Origin: Tritrichomonas musculus
Lineage: Eukaryota; Parabasalia; Tritrichomonadida; Tritrichomonadidae
Assembly (NCBI GenBank): GCA_039105265.1
Contig: JAPFFF010000017.1
Coordinates: 1,364,001-1,428,000, forward strand
Length of the DNA stretch: 64,000 nucleotides
Reading direction: 5' to 3'
Each line of letters opens with the position of its first letter. Position 1 is the stretch's first letter. A program made the position numbers and the translations under genes. The notes under the pieces were generated by a model. That model ran no database searches, was not told the DNA's origin, and saw only the letters and a program-made list of their open reading frames with translations. Positions 49,101 through 58,428 of the stretch are shown piece by piece.

Positions 49101-51795
49101 GACAAAACTCAACGATCTCTATATTATCATATTTAGCAGCATCAGAAAGGATTCTTCCTAATGAGATAGTTCTTGCCTTTTGGAAATTTTCAAAAATATA
49201 TTTAAGAAGTCGAATTGAGCTAGAAAATGAAATTGCTTCCAAAGGAGTTAAAACTCTAGGACCAAAATGATTTGGAAACTGGAAATCATAAACTGAACCG
49301 TCAATTTTGTCAATTCCAAATATCTTTGTAAGGAATATAAAGAAATCAACAAAATTTGATTCAGCAGTGACATAGCCAGCATAGACTAATTTGTCACCAG
49401 AATGAATAAAAGGAATTTTTTTATTTAAAAAGACAAAAGCATCAATATTTTGGGATTCAATTGTAAATCCTAATGAATGAGATAGAACATATTGTGAGCA
49501 TTTTTTCGAAAGAAGTTCAAGCAACTCATTATCATGATTAATTATTGAGGCTTGCATATATTCTAAACAATTTACAATTAAATCTTGATTCTCCGAATTT
49601 TGTGAATCATTAAAAAAGGGACTTGTTGGAATATATTTGGATGTAATTAAATTCATATCTTGATTTCTTGCTTCTTTGTCTTTAAAAATATCATCAATAT
49701 ATGGAAGAAGACAATGAATAATTGATCGGCTTTTTCCAATTGAATAAATCAAAACTTTCCAATTGACATTTCGTAAAAATTCTGATTTCAAGTTAGAATC
49801 ATTTTCAATATTTAATTTTGAAAATTTGGAAAAAATGTATTGAAATACATTTGGTGAATCTACTTTTGCTGCGTATTCAATAATTGACATTTCAGTAAAA
49901 TCAAAATTCATTGGGAAATAAATTGTTTGATTTAACTCAAAATCAGGAGTTGATGATTCGATCTCTTTAAATCTTTCAACATCATCATTATAAATAGCAT
50001 TCATTAATGATCCTTCTTCACCTTCAACATATCTTTGCTTATCGGGAACAATACATGTTTCTGGTAAACATTTTGGAAATACTTCTTCAATTTCAGGTGA
50101 GAAAAAGTAATGAATCGGTTTCAAATTGATATCAGTCGGATAATTATAATATCCACTGTTTTGTTGGATTCGTTCAGCAGCAGCTCCTCTTTCATTACAA
50201 AAATGTTTTGTGTTTTCAATAGTGTTTGGAATTCCTACTGCACCAATCATATAAACAATGTCCTTGGCTGATAAAAATTTATTCTTTTTAAGATAGAGAA
50301 TTAATTGGGCTTTGTAATTGACATAAAAAAGAGGATTTATGTAATTTGGATTCATTGGATTATTTATTGATTCAAGATTAGAAAAAAGCTTTCGCATTAA
50401 AAATGGACATAAAACAGATAATGACTCGTTTTCATTTTTTGCTTGATTGAATAAAACAAATAATTTTGATATTTGATCAAACATTTTGGAATTTTCTGTG
50501 CTGATTCTAAGAATAATTATTGTCATCTCTTTAACACGCTCTTTATCGCTGCACCATATAGATTCTAGTAATGAATGAAATACTCTATCAACTATACCAG
50601 AATTTGGATCTCGACTTTTTGGATCTTGAAATTGTAAAATTTGTGATCGCAAGAATTTAACATCATCCATTATATACAAATTTTCTTGAATCAACTCATT
50701 TCTTTTATTATATTCATTAGCTATTTCTTGAATTTTATTGTATAGTTTAGTGATTCCTAAATCTTTAGCAAATTTTAATGAAAGCTCCATATTTTCATCT
50801 GTTAAATTATAACGATCACCCGACATATAATTTGCAAGAGCCTTAAATTCTTTATTTTCATCTGAAAAGTCATAAAAAAAGCAGCCAAAATCAATCCCTT
50901 TATTATTATCGTCTTTATCCTCGTTATCATTGCTGCCATCATTATTATTAACATCTTCGTCGTCATTGTTATTGATATTAGTATTATTATTATCGTTATT
51001 ATCAGCATTATCGTCATTGTCATTATTGTTGTCGCTATTAATATTAGGATTATTAATCTTTTCGAAAATGCTTTTATTTAATTGATTTGAAATTAAAGAT
51101 GAGCAAAGGGCACCAAAAAGTGGTACTTTATATATGTTATTTTTCGTTTGAATTTTAAATTCATAATTGTGCTTTTGATATTTTAAAAAAGATAAAAAGC
51201 TGCCTGATGAAATTGAAAGAACAGAAAATTTGGGGGGCTTTCGGTTGAATTGATTTTGATAATTAAATATAGTAGAACTCTGTTTTTTTGGCTTCATCCA
51301 TAGTGGAAATCCATCGATTCCAAGTTCTTTGGAGATCTTTCTTGCAATTTTAACATCTTCCTTTGTAATCTTTTCTGAATTTCCATTTAAAATACTAGAA
51401 AATTTCGAAATAAAGGAATCGCAGTCATTCAATTGAATTTTATATGAAGAAATACTAGGATCTTCTTCAATCATTTTTTTAATTAAATTTGATGTGTGCA
51501 ATATGATAATTTTATTAACAAGATATTCTTTGTTTGATAGTGTTACTAATTTGAAATCTTTCGGAATATTTGAAATACATTCTTTTAAAAGAGAGTATAT
51601 CGATAAATCATTATTTTGTTCGATAAAAATAAATCCTGTACCTAAATTTGTACTCATTGGAAAATTTGGTCTATTATTTCGAATGATATTTGGCGCAAAA
51701 GTAAAATTCTGAAATTCTGGAAGAGATTTGTTAGAATTCCTAGTTTTGATAGGTCTATTTCCCAATGCTCTTGCTGTTTGACGTGTTCTAGCCAT
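46111..51795 (-). CDS. Giant BTB-like/ankyrin-repeat protein with a histone H3-like N-terminus
   Basis: The frame is open to 51858 but opens with TTG; the first ATG (51793-51795) gives 1,894 residues beginning MARTRQTARALGNRP. Removal of Met would leave ARTRQTAR, one residue from the histone H3 tail ARTKQTAR. Two BTB/POZ-like regions follow: one around FKLVTLSNKEYLVNKIIILH, one around FKIQTKNNIYKVPLFG. Many ankyrin repeats come next, in at least two blocks, with clear units such as DNNGNTPLIHAVARGHFGIV, GMTPLYIAA and DGSTPLFGA. Three Asn/Asp low-complexity tracts encoded by trinucleotide repeats interrupt the repeats. Trichomonads have large ankyrin families with this BTB-like front, of unknown role. 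No membrane segment. No intron needed. Confidence 0.88.
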   Translation of the reverse strand: MARTRQTARALGNRPIKTRNSNKSLPEFQNFTFAPNIIRNNRPNFPMSTNLGTGFIFIEQNNDLSIYSLLKECISNIPKDFKLVTLSNKEYLVNKIIILHTSNLIKKMIEEDPSISSYKIQLNDCDSFISKFSSILNGNSEKITKEDVKIARKISKELGIDGFPLWMKPKKQSSTIFNYQNQFNRKPPKFSVLSISSGSFLSFLKYQKHNYEFKIQTKNNIYKVPLFGALCSSLISNQLNKSIFEKINNPNINSDNNNDNDDNADNNDNNNTNINNNDDEDVNNNDGSNDNEDKDDNNKGIDFGCFFYDFSDENKEFKALANYMSGDRYNLTDENMELSLKFAKDLGITKLYNKIQEIANEYNKRNELIQENLYIMDDVKFLRSQILQFQDPKSRDPNSGIVDRVFHSLLESIWCSDKERVKEMTIIILRISTENSKMFDQISKLFVLFNQAKNENESLSVLCPFLMRKLFSNLESINNPMNPNYINPLFYVNYKAQLILYLKKNKFLSAKDIVYMIGAVGIPNTIENTKHFCNERGAAAERIQQNSGYYNYPTDINLKPIHYFFSPEIEEVFPKCLPETCIVPDKQRYVEGEEGSLMNAIYNDDVERFKEIESSTPDFELNQTIYFPMNFDFTEMSIIEYAAKVDSPNVFQYIFSKFSKLNIENDSNLKSEFLRNVNWKVLIYSIGKSRSIIHCLLPYIDDIFKDKEARNQDMNLITSKYIPTSPFFNDSQNSENQDLIVNCLEYMQASIINHDNELLELLSKKCSQYVLSHSLGFTIESQNIDAFVFLNKKIPFIHSGDKLVYAGYVTAESNFVDFFIFLTKIFGIDKIDGSVYDFQFPNHFGPRVLTPLEAISFSSSIRLLKYIFENFQKARTISLGRILSDAAKYDNIEIVEFCLKDLKKKILPREITDIMTYLYLYKKPEIGKIIFESCPIPDEQIIYFIEVAAAANDLEFVTFLVNKQLQIKPNSTFTDAFNSAAKYGCLEICQYISSIKSEISNNNNNNIENNENDNYGDLNENNNDNNNNADNENAKNENNNDDDNSDDDDSSNNENGNENENRVHVYSPVENLGYLDFKSTITLLIRNTFCYIDNSNSILMKFFTPTERTIEILRIYFSFLSGDDLNEAVIRTLRESVSLKNNEIASFALSYNIKDKSSFVIASRNGMFDIVQKLVQLDSSPSFINHIHGIYGSALNAAIEVGQVEIVDYLLSLPDIDVNTRDSYQMSPLVSSAFNRHYEIFTKIIKTGKFLTKDINKALLYYSHNTKIIQPFISSTAPTYFSLMISPNATKDDIQKKQIQTGISLLDCQVSDDDLRNVFPNLVYERQRGGLTYIVNPLSQCAMKDRKEDPRFINFFFGSKEKVDFDPLVDSSVIEKCRKSVDFTFYYAKETFLIAACKFGRIELVKLLLDRPETNVNAYDNNGNTPLIHAVARGHFGIVRLLCEQKKHIVDINQNNFFRRTAFSFAADINRIDIIKYIAKQPSFDPSKSQACTAVAASIISDHKSITRLLLEGETSTKNQSTNSNNDNNNDNDNNNNNNDNNIDGSDKNLFIDFDVNKEILFNHLFGISDPSVRQSVLQMPVFNNLRKTVPVQRNRAIENSSWSLLRVAVQREDVESLHMISNHPRFNIDESNADRALFYATKSNNLSVFKAMLKISHRDVNFNYKGKESRSLLCTAIMNKSSKIIKYIIDHPDFDPEKSHSNLAFFTALLSQPFDIIEICSKMKGIDFNGLCPKIPQELMVASYGQLYSKNVEGMTPLYIAATISPDVLSFLLKMPNVKIDVNCRNTDGSTPLFGAIQMPLSLDILLRQKGIDVNAQDNNGRTVLMLMVLQRALQYAPMILAREDVDLSIVDKEGKNALMYANPDIDADPKTISWKDASELFVQSAYSQPDLY
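47167..47224. repeat. Trinucleotide (ATT/AAT-rich) microsatellite in the ankyrin gene
   Basis: Degenerate ATT/GTT/ATC triplets in frame, encoding an Asn/Asp tract between ankyrin repeats. Confidence 0.8.
48611..48800. repeat. Second Asn/Asp/Glu-encoding triplet tract in the ankyrin gene
   Basis: About 190 bp of ATT, ATC, TTC triplets, encoding an Asn-, Asp- and Glu-rich linker. Confidence 0.8.
50901..51054. repeat. Third Asn/Asp-encoding triplet tract in the ankyrin gene
   Basis: About 150 bp of ATT/GTT/ATC triplets encoding an Asn/Asp linker inside the second BTB-like region. Confidence 0.8.
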
Positions 51796-51971
51796 ATCGC
51801 TTTTATTATAAATTAATTTTTGGCTTTGAATTTGACTTTCAAAATTTGAGAAATTCAATGAACGTTTAATTTTTTATTTGTGCATTATGAATTTTATGAA
51901 CCTTACAAATTATTTTTTGAATGAGCAATAGGACCATTTATTAATTCAAACCAATCAAGAAGTAGAAATCA

Positions 51972-53252
51972 ATGAATTACCAAATTATTATAAAAATAAT
52001 TCTTCTTATTGCATTAGTTATTTCTGCGCAATTACAACTTTCTTATGGACAATTTCAACAACGTTTTTCACAACCGACAGTTGCTGGAGGTGATGATTTA
52101 CATCAACAATCAATTTTTGAAGATTTAGACGATTCAACAGAGCAAAATGAACTTCTTAATCCTGGAACAAACCAAATGGTAATGCCACTCCCCGTAGTAA
52201 ATCGATCTGCTCCATCTGATGATGTTGATTGGGCAGTAAAGTATCTTCGATTACCAACATGGTCATCTGGCTATCATAAATGCCATTCAGAAGACAGCGA
52301 GGTTAGTTGCTATGAACTAGTCCGTGCTGCTAAAGAAGTTGAAAAATGGAGTAAAAAAGTCAAAAATCAGAATACAATTGGCCAAGTATATGTTCAAATT
52401 ACAAATGAACCATTTCCAGATCGTCTTTCAATGCTTTACCATGGAATTCAAATTGCAATTGCCACGAATCGAAATCTTGTAACTGATGTTTCTAAATTTG
52501 CTCCTCTTTCACTTCCAGACACAATTAAAAATTCAAATAGGGATGAAGAAGGTAATACAATTCCAACTAATTATCTTTTTGGCTGCTCAGACGTTTCTGA
52601 CAGATACTTGAATATCAAATTTTACAATGCATCATGGCCTCAAGTCCTTTATACGCATTCAGTAATTGCACCATACATGCGCGAGAATTTTGGTTATCAT
52701 GCAGCATACTTTTTAGGAAATTATCTATTTGGGCAGGTAGAAAAACCAGAATCAAAATGCATGATTCCCGAAGGAACTTATGATATTGTCGAAGGATGGA
52801 GGTTCCCAGGAGATAGCGACATGCTTCAACCTCGACACTACCTAGCATATCTTCCTCGCTGTGGAATTCAACCATCATCAACCGAAATGATTACTAATGA
52901 ACCTACAGAAGATTTACAAACTGTTTATAAATCAGTTTCACCAATTTCCACTGATGATCCAAATTCTCTTGTTTGTTCGATTCGACGAATGACATCTGCA
53001 AAACGTATTATTCAAACTTTTGGATCAAGACTTGGATTTTGGGCGACTGCTCTACAAGGAAGTAAAGGCGGTTTCTTTAATTCAATTGATAGAATTTGTG
53101 TAAATATGACAAATTCGCAACAAGGCAGTTTATGGCATACTTTTTGCCCACAGGAAAAAGAAGGTTATTTATATAGAACAAACAGTCGATTCTTTATTTG
53201 CGGACCAAATGCAAAAGATGCAAGATTATATATACAATATTTGCTTTGGTGA
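51972..53252 (+). CDS. Secreted or lumenal protein, possibly a fucosyltransferase-like glycosyltransferase
   Basis: The protein has 426 residues starting at ATG 51972. It opens with a signal peptide or signal anchor (KIILLIALVISAQLQLSYG). The mature part has many Cys and two N-glycosylation sequons (NAS near 217 and NMT near 376). A central block GQVYVQITNEPFPDRLSMLY, then AIATNRNLVTD, resembles the start of the GDP-fucose-type GT-B fold (gfgDRl...ALltnR). A later block with SAKRIIQTFGSRLGFWATAL recalls the T-S-R-iv-t-gS-f end of the same fold. This is a tentative reading from memory. It is divergently placed from the ankyrin gene, 176 bases apart. Confidence 0.5.
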   Translation: MNYQIIIKIILLIALVISAQLQLSYGQFQQRFSQPTVAGGDDLHQQSIFEDLDDSTEQNELLNPGTNQMVMPLPVVNRSAPSDDVDWAVKYLRLPTWSSGYHKCHSEDSEVSCYELVRAAKEVEKWSKKVKNQNTIGQVYVQITNEPFPDRLSMLYHGIQIAIATNRNLVTDVSKFAPLSLPDTIKNSNRDEEGNTIPTNYLFGCSDVSDRYLNIKFYNASWPQVLYTHSVIAPYMRENFGYHAAYFLGNYLFGQVEKPESKCMIPEGTYDIVEGWRFPGDSDMLQPRHYLAYLPRCGIQPSSTEMITNEPTEDLQTVYKSVSPISTDDPNSLVCSIRRMTSAKRIIQTFGSRLGFWATALQGSKGGFFNSIDRICVNMTNSQQGSLWHTFCPQEKEGYLYRTNSRFFICGPNAKDARLYIQYLLW

Positions 53253-53604
53253 ATATTGTAATTATAACATACTTTAAAATTTATTTATCGTGTGGTTAAA
53301 TTCCAATCAAAATTGGAAACTTTCACCCACTATTTAATATCTGTTATTATACAAATATTGCTGTTTTTCCCAATTATTAACAGTTAAGCTATTTTTTATA
53401 GCATTTATTGTAGAAAATCATATATATATATATAAATATATTTTTAAAAAAATATTAATTTGTTTAGTTTAATTTTAATTAAGCGTAATTAAGTTTTTAT
53501 TTATTGAATACGAATCCTAATGCTTTGATATAGAATTTCTCATAAAAAAAAAAATAATGTTAATTTCGAAATAATATTTAATATCTTTATACCATACAAA
53601 ATAT
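53253..53604. other. Convergent intergenic spacer
   Basis: AT-rich with a TA repeat (about 53421-53433). No gene. Confidence 0.5.
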
Positions 53605-55064
53605 TTATTTCTTTTTTGGCTTATAACCAAGTTCTAATAATCTTTTCTGAATAAAATCATGTATTTCAGTTGGTAATCGCAAATCCCAAATTCTATCTGC
53701 CACAGTTTCAACAGGTCTGTTTGATACCACAATATTCGGGTCAAATCCATGCGAGAACATGAAATCTATCACTCGGGTATCGACAGAATCGATACGAGTC
53801 AAATAATTTTGTAATGCAGTTGAATGATCATTTTGTTGGTTTCTTTGATCATTGACGCTCAATCCATTTTTCACCAAAATTGACAGAGTTTTAATCATAT
53901 CAAGAATGTCTCTTTCACGCAGCATGTTCTCCTTCTTTGAATGCACAGAGAATCTTAAAACTTCAAAAATCGCTGTTTCATTCATGTTATTTCTCGCATC
54001 GACTTTAGCTCCACAATTAATAATCAATTCAACAATGTCGGGAACACAAGAAAAGGCAGCCCAATGAATCGGAGCCGAATAAAACAAAACAAATAAATAA
54101 AAACGCCTCCTTGGCCTTTTATGTTGAGTTTCAATGAAGGTTGGTCGCAAAGTAATTTAACAATTTCTAAACTTCTCATTCGGCAAGCTAAAAAAAGTGG
54201 ACAGAATCCGGTCCTTGTCATTGTATTAACACTCTCTCCATTTGCTATTAAAATTGGCACAGCTTCGTGTAATTCTTTATTCTTAATGGCAATCATTAGA
54301 GGTGAAAAATCACGCTGATCAAGAGTGGCAGTGGGTCGAACTCCTCTTTCAATAAGAGTTCGGAAACAGTCAATATGACCACAACGTAATGATTCTTTGA
54401 GTGGATATTTTGAGTCATTCTTTTTCATATCAATCTTCGCACCATAATCAAAAAGTAAATTCATAATTAATGATGAACCACTTCGTGCTGTCAAAAATAG
54501 AGGAGTTGCATAATAAATTTTTCATTAAAAAAAAAAACATTAAAAAAAATTGATTTTGAAATTGAATAAATTTAAAAAAGTGATGTCGTTCGGCGTGTAA
54601 TTTGGATCTGAACCTAATGAAAGAAGAATTGATGCACTTTCGAGTGAATTAAATAAAGATGCATAATGTAATGGATGATATTCATCTACTGAATTAATTT
54701 CAATTGGCATTTTAAAATTAATTAATTCAAGAAGACATTCTGTTGAATCGTAAAATGCAGCAAGATGAAGTAATGTTAAACCTTTGTGTGGCAATGCAGT
54801 ACTACGAATTAGTTTATTATAAAAATATACCAAAATAAAAAAGTTCAGAATTAAAATTAAAAATTCAAAACTTATCTATCTTGCTACAATTATGAACATA
54901 CCATTTTGACTTACTAGTATTAAAAAAATAAAAAAATACTCAATTTGAAAAACTGCTTGAGTTAATGAATTTGTATCTTCTAAAATTTTCGAACGTAATA
55001 TTGATACTTGATTTGATTCTATAAGCATTTGAAGAGTATCGATAGAATGCTTTGTTAAAGTCAT
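53605..55064 (-). pseudogene. Ankyrin-repeat gene with interruptions (introns or decay)
   Basis: One ankyrin protein is spread over four minus-strand pieces: 55064-54940 (ATG start), 54801 to about 54582, about 54506 to 54115, and about 54083-53605. Repeats such as GLTLLHLAAFYDSTECLLEL, EYHPLHYASLFNSLESA and APIHWAAFSC are intact and in order. The first interruption (54802-54939) begins GTAT and ends ACTAATTCGTAG, like a trichomonad intron, and joins in frame. The other two, about 75 and about 32 bases, are AT-rich, lie exactly where coding should be continuous, and lack GT-AG ends. Either the gene uses unusual introns or it is decaying. The C-terminus ends LGYKPKKK. If spliced, the product would have roughly 400 residues. 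It differs in family style from the giant ankyrin protein. Confidence 0.55.
54802..54939 (-). other. Probable spliceosomal intron in the ankyrin gene
   Basis: On the minus strand it starts GTATTTTTTTATTTT and ends AAACTAATTCGTAG, with an ACTAA branch-like motif next to the 3' splice site, as known for trichomonad introns. Removing 138 bases joins QAVFQI to TALPHKGLTLLH in frame. An internal GTATGT at 54901-54896 is the classical 5' site; it would fit only with an extra 26-base intron (54914-54939) and a 12-base exon, which is also in frame. Confidence 0.55.
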
Positions 55065-55178
55065 TCTTTGATGGGAGATATTTCAAATTTCAATAGCTTT
55101 TGAAATTTTGAAAATAGAATTTCACCTTTTAATAAAGAATTTAAATTCTTAGTATTACGCAATTTGTTGCTTTATAGC

Positions 55179-55209
<31 letters not shown>

Positions 55210-55311
55210 AAAGAATGATTTAGATTTAAATCAGCAACATAAACCATTAATGAAATAAAAAAATTTTAATAACATATGAAATAATAATATATAAATAACT
55301 ATCATATAAAA
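55065..55311. other. Intergenic spacer with a long poly-T run
   Basis: Holds a run of about 24 T at 55179-55202 followed by A-rich sequence. No gene. Confidence 0.5.
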
Positions 55312-56016
55312 TCATTTTTTCCCAATGTTGCCAAAGTTAAAAGCAGATCCAGATGATATTGACGATGGAGGAGGGGGAAGTGACAATCCTGAAGATGTTC
55401 TACTAACATTGGCCGACGAGTTAGAACTTGTTGCAATTGTTGGTGGTTTCACCGGTACTTTCTTCTCCTTAACTACGGCAGGCAAAACATGAGGATTTTC
55501 AGCTGATGAGAGAATTTGATCATATGAAGTTGGGAATACATTGTTGTAAAATCTTGATGATGAATCATAAATTGCTTGATTTGATGGATGCTTTGCTGAT
55601 TCTTTTTTTTGTTTGGATAAATTCTGTTTTTGCCGACTTTGCTGATAAAAACGACGATTCCCAACAATGCTACCATCAGCTAAAGGCTGATCAATTGGTT
55701 CTGTTGGTATAATTCTTTTATTTGCAATGAATGCATTTGATGAATAATACATTGATGGACGATGAGGTAATGTTGGAAGACTAAAATCGTACTGATCCAA
55801 CTTTCCATCGCGAGGCTGTGAGAAATTCCTTGGGTCTGCGTAAATAAATTCATAAGGAGTTGTTAACTGAGATTTTTTGATATTAACAGGTTCACGATTA
55901 GGGGGTTTAGTTTTTCTAACATATTCGGCCTTTAAATCACGTATTATTTTTGAATCACGAAAAACGAGAACAAGAACTGTAAGGATAAATAAAGTTGCAA
56001 AAATTATGAAAATCAT
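55312..56016 (-). CDS. Single-pass membrane protein with a proline/serine-rich tail, unknown
   Basis: The protein has 234 residues starting at ATG (CAT at 56014-56016). Residues 1-19 are hydrophobic (MIFIIFATLFILTVLVLVF) and are followed by RDSKIIRDLKAEYVRK. That fits an N-terminal signal anchor with a basic cytosolic side. The rest is disordered: Gln/Lys-rich in the middle (QQSRQKQNLSKQKKE) and Ser/Pro-rich at the end (GLSLPPPPSSISSGS). Several Tyr-based motifs of YxxPhi type are present (YEFI, YDQIL), which could act in sorting. No family recognised. Confidence 0.65.
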   Translation of the reverse strand: MIFIIFATLFILTVLVLVFRDSKIIRDLKAEYVRKTKPPNREPVNIKKSQLTTPYEFIYADPRNFSQPRDGKLDQYDFSLPTLPHRPSMYYSSNAFIANKRIIPTEPIDQPLADGSIVGNRRFYQQSRQKQNLSKQKKESAKHPSNQAIYDSSSRFYNNVFPTSYDQILSSAENPHVLPAVVKEKKVPVKPPTIATSSNSSANVSRTSSGLSLPPPPSSISSGSAFNFGNIGKK

Positions 56017-56385
56017 TTGAAAATTTGACCTTAAAGGATAACCGTTCTAATTAAAATATGCATTCCACTGATACTAATGAACGGAATGTAAATATTTAAT
56101 CAAAAAAATATTACTTAATTAAATACAATTAATAATATATCATTAAAAAAGCTTTTTTCTGAGGATTAAATGATATCTTATTTATCTTTCTTTTGATCAA
56201 CAAATGATGTAAATTGCTATATCTTACAAAAAGAAATTGCATTCGAATGATTGCAATATATAAAATTGTATAATAATAATTATTTGAAATGAAGTCATGA
56301 GATCAATAAGAGACAAGATAATAAATAATAAAAACAAAAAAATAAAAATCAACAAAAACATGTTTAATATTAAAAACAACACTAA
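56017..56385. other. Intergenic spacer
   Basis: AT-rich between two genes of the same strand. Nothing recognised. Confidence 0.5.
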
Positions 56386-58260
56386 TCATTGAAAGTATAA
56401 ATCAATGATTAATTTGATTTTATCATGGTAATCCGAAAATACTATTGCATTACTATAATTGACCAAGTAGTTTTTCCATTTTCCTAAAAGACTGTTATTA
56501 GGATCAAGTACAAACATTGAAAATTTTTTGGAAAATTGAAATGATTGACTAATAATTTCAAAAACTTCTTGGAAAATATCTTTTTTAAGAGGGACTTCTG
56601 TTTTTAAAGCAGAAACCACATTTAACACGCCGAAGTAAAGTTTTAATCTTTCAACAATATCAAAGATATCACCATCAAATTCGAAGAGTTTGGTAAGAGC
56701 TCTTTCGATGAGATTAACTTTAGACACAGATACAAGATATGATAATATTGAAAGCAAAGAATTCCTATTTTTACATTTTTCTAAAAAAGTACCAGCAACT
56801 GTATCAGTAATATCAAGACGTTTAAAAACCGAAAAAATGAGACAGAGATCATCTTGACTAATATCTTGAAACTTTTCCAATTGATTTAAAAATTCATCAC
56901 TTCGATTAGATGGCCAAACGTTACATATAACGAAAAATCGAACTTTTGGATCGATGAGCGAAGCCGGTAAAGATGCTTGATTTAAATAAGAAAGAATTAA
57001 TTCAAAACTTTTTTTTGCTTGATATAGATTCATTAATACAATTTGGAAAAGTTGATTTGATTTGAATAAAAATAAATACGATTTGTCATCTGGAGTGAAT
57101 AAGTAAGAAATATCTTGGCAATCATAACAATTTTTATATATCATTTGAACAATAGCATCTTCATCTTCAGGCAAATGTGAGTTATCACAAAATTCGATTA
57201 TTTTCTTCACAATTTCAATAGGAACTTCACTATTGATATCATTCAAAAGTTGATTTATTAGAGGAGAAGTAGGATGAAATGATTTTGAAATATTTTCAAT
57301 GAATTGGTAGAAACCTAAACTTTTATAAACAATCATAAAAATATTTTGATTTGGCCAGGCAGTTAAGCAATTCTTAATGACATCAAAATTTTTGCATTCA
57401 ATAGCCATTTTAACGACCTTTTCACTGCATGCTTCAGAAAAATTTGTTTGAGTAGCAAAATCGAATGCTATTTTAGGGTCTTTCGTCTTCACACAAATAT
57501 AAAGAGCTGTTCTGATTGTTTCCTGATTAACGTCTAAGTTTTTAAATAATTTGATAAAGTAAGAAAAATTTTCGTTGAAAAGTTGAGGTGATATTGTTTG
57601 AACAACTGAAATAATAATTGACATCTTAACTACTTTGTTTTCGATAATCATTGCTTTTTCTAGAAATTGAACAACATGATTAAAATCAGTATTATGTGAA
57701 GAAAGAGAAATCGATATGTTCATTGAAATTAAACCTAAAACAGCATCAAATATAGATGGATGAACGATGTTGATTTGAGGTAGGAATGTAAGCATTTCGC
57801 AAAAATTTGAATAAGAAAAGTCAAATAATTTATCCGAATTTGGTGGGAAAAAAGAGATAGCTGCATAGCGTAGCATATAACCACGAAGAGGATGAGTAAC
57901 AGCTGGTAGCATTTTAATAATAATATCCAAAAATTCAGGTATTTCAAATGAGCACGCAATCATTAGACTTACATATAACCTCGGTATTATTTTTTCATAT
58001 GATAATGCTAAATAAAAGGCATCTTCTAATTCCTCATGCTTAAATTTATCTTTTATTTCTATTAGTTTATCTCTTAATAATCCAAAAAAAGCAATACACT
58101 GAGAATGTATTTCTGAGTACCGCTCAAAGGATACTTGTGACATTAGTACTGAACTAATTTGAAATGACAAATTGATAATATTAGCTAAATCCGATTCTGT
58201 TTGAAAGGTTTGATGTGCAACTTTAATTTGCAATGCAAGCTCACAGAAAAGGCTTGACAT
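56386..58260 (-). CDS. VPS35: VPS35-like retromer subunit
   Basis: The protein has 624 residues starting at ATG (CAT at 58258-58260). It is an all-helical solenoid. Residues 91-130 carry IIPRLYVSLMIACSFE and AVTHPLRGYMLRYAAI, matching the VPS35 signature PRLYLL...GVQHPLRGLFLRNYL. The PRLY motif is the contact for VPS26 in retromer. The rest diverges strongly and is shorter than typical VPS35 (about 790), mostly in the C-terminal part that contacts VPS29. VPS35L of the Retriever/Commander complex was considered, but the HPLRG block favours VPS35. Retromer returns receptors from endosomes to Golgi or plasma membrane. It is divergent from the next gene, with 168 bases between start codons. Confidence 0.7.
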   Translation of the reverse strand: MSSLFCELALQIKVAHQTFQTESDLANIINLSFQISSVLMSQVSFERYSEIHSQCIAFFGLLRDKLIEIKDKFKHEELEDAFYLALSYEKIIPRLYVSLMIACSFEIPEFLDIIIKMLPAVTHPLRGYMLRYAAISFFPPNSDKLFDFSYSNFCEMLTFLPQINIVHPSIFDAVLGLISMNISISLSSHNTDFNHVVQFLEKAMIIENKVVKMSIIISVVQTISPQLFNENFSYFIKLFKNLDVNQETIRTALYICVKTKDPKIAFDFATQTNFSEACSEKVVKMAIECKNFDVIKNCLTAWPNQNIFMIVYKSLGFYQFIENISKSFHPTSPLINQLLNDINSEVPIEIVKKIIEFCDNSHLPEDEDAIVQMIYKNCYDCQDISYLFTPDDKSYLFLFKSNQLFQIVLMNLYQAKKSFELILSYLNQASLPASLIDPKVRFFVICNVWPSNRSDEFLNQLEKFQDISQDDLCLIFSVFKRLDITDTVAGTFLEKCKNRNSLLSILSYLVSVSKVNLIERALTKLFEFDGDIFDIVERLKLYFGVLNVVSALKTEVPLKKDIFQEVFEIISQSFQFSKKFSMFVLDPNNSLLGKWKNYLVNYSNAIVFSDYHDKIKLIIDLYFQ

Positions 58261-58428
58261 TGTTGCTTGTTACTAAGAAATATTCAATTAATATCAGAAG
58301 CGACTTATAAAAGTTGAGTGTAAAAGTTGATTTTTTTTAACTTAAAAAGTTTATATATCATCTCAAAAAAGTCCTGAAATTTGAAAATACATTGAAAAAA
58401 TATATAAAATAACACCAAATTATTTTAT

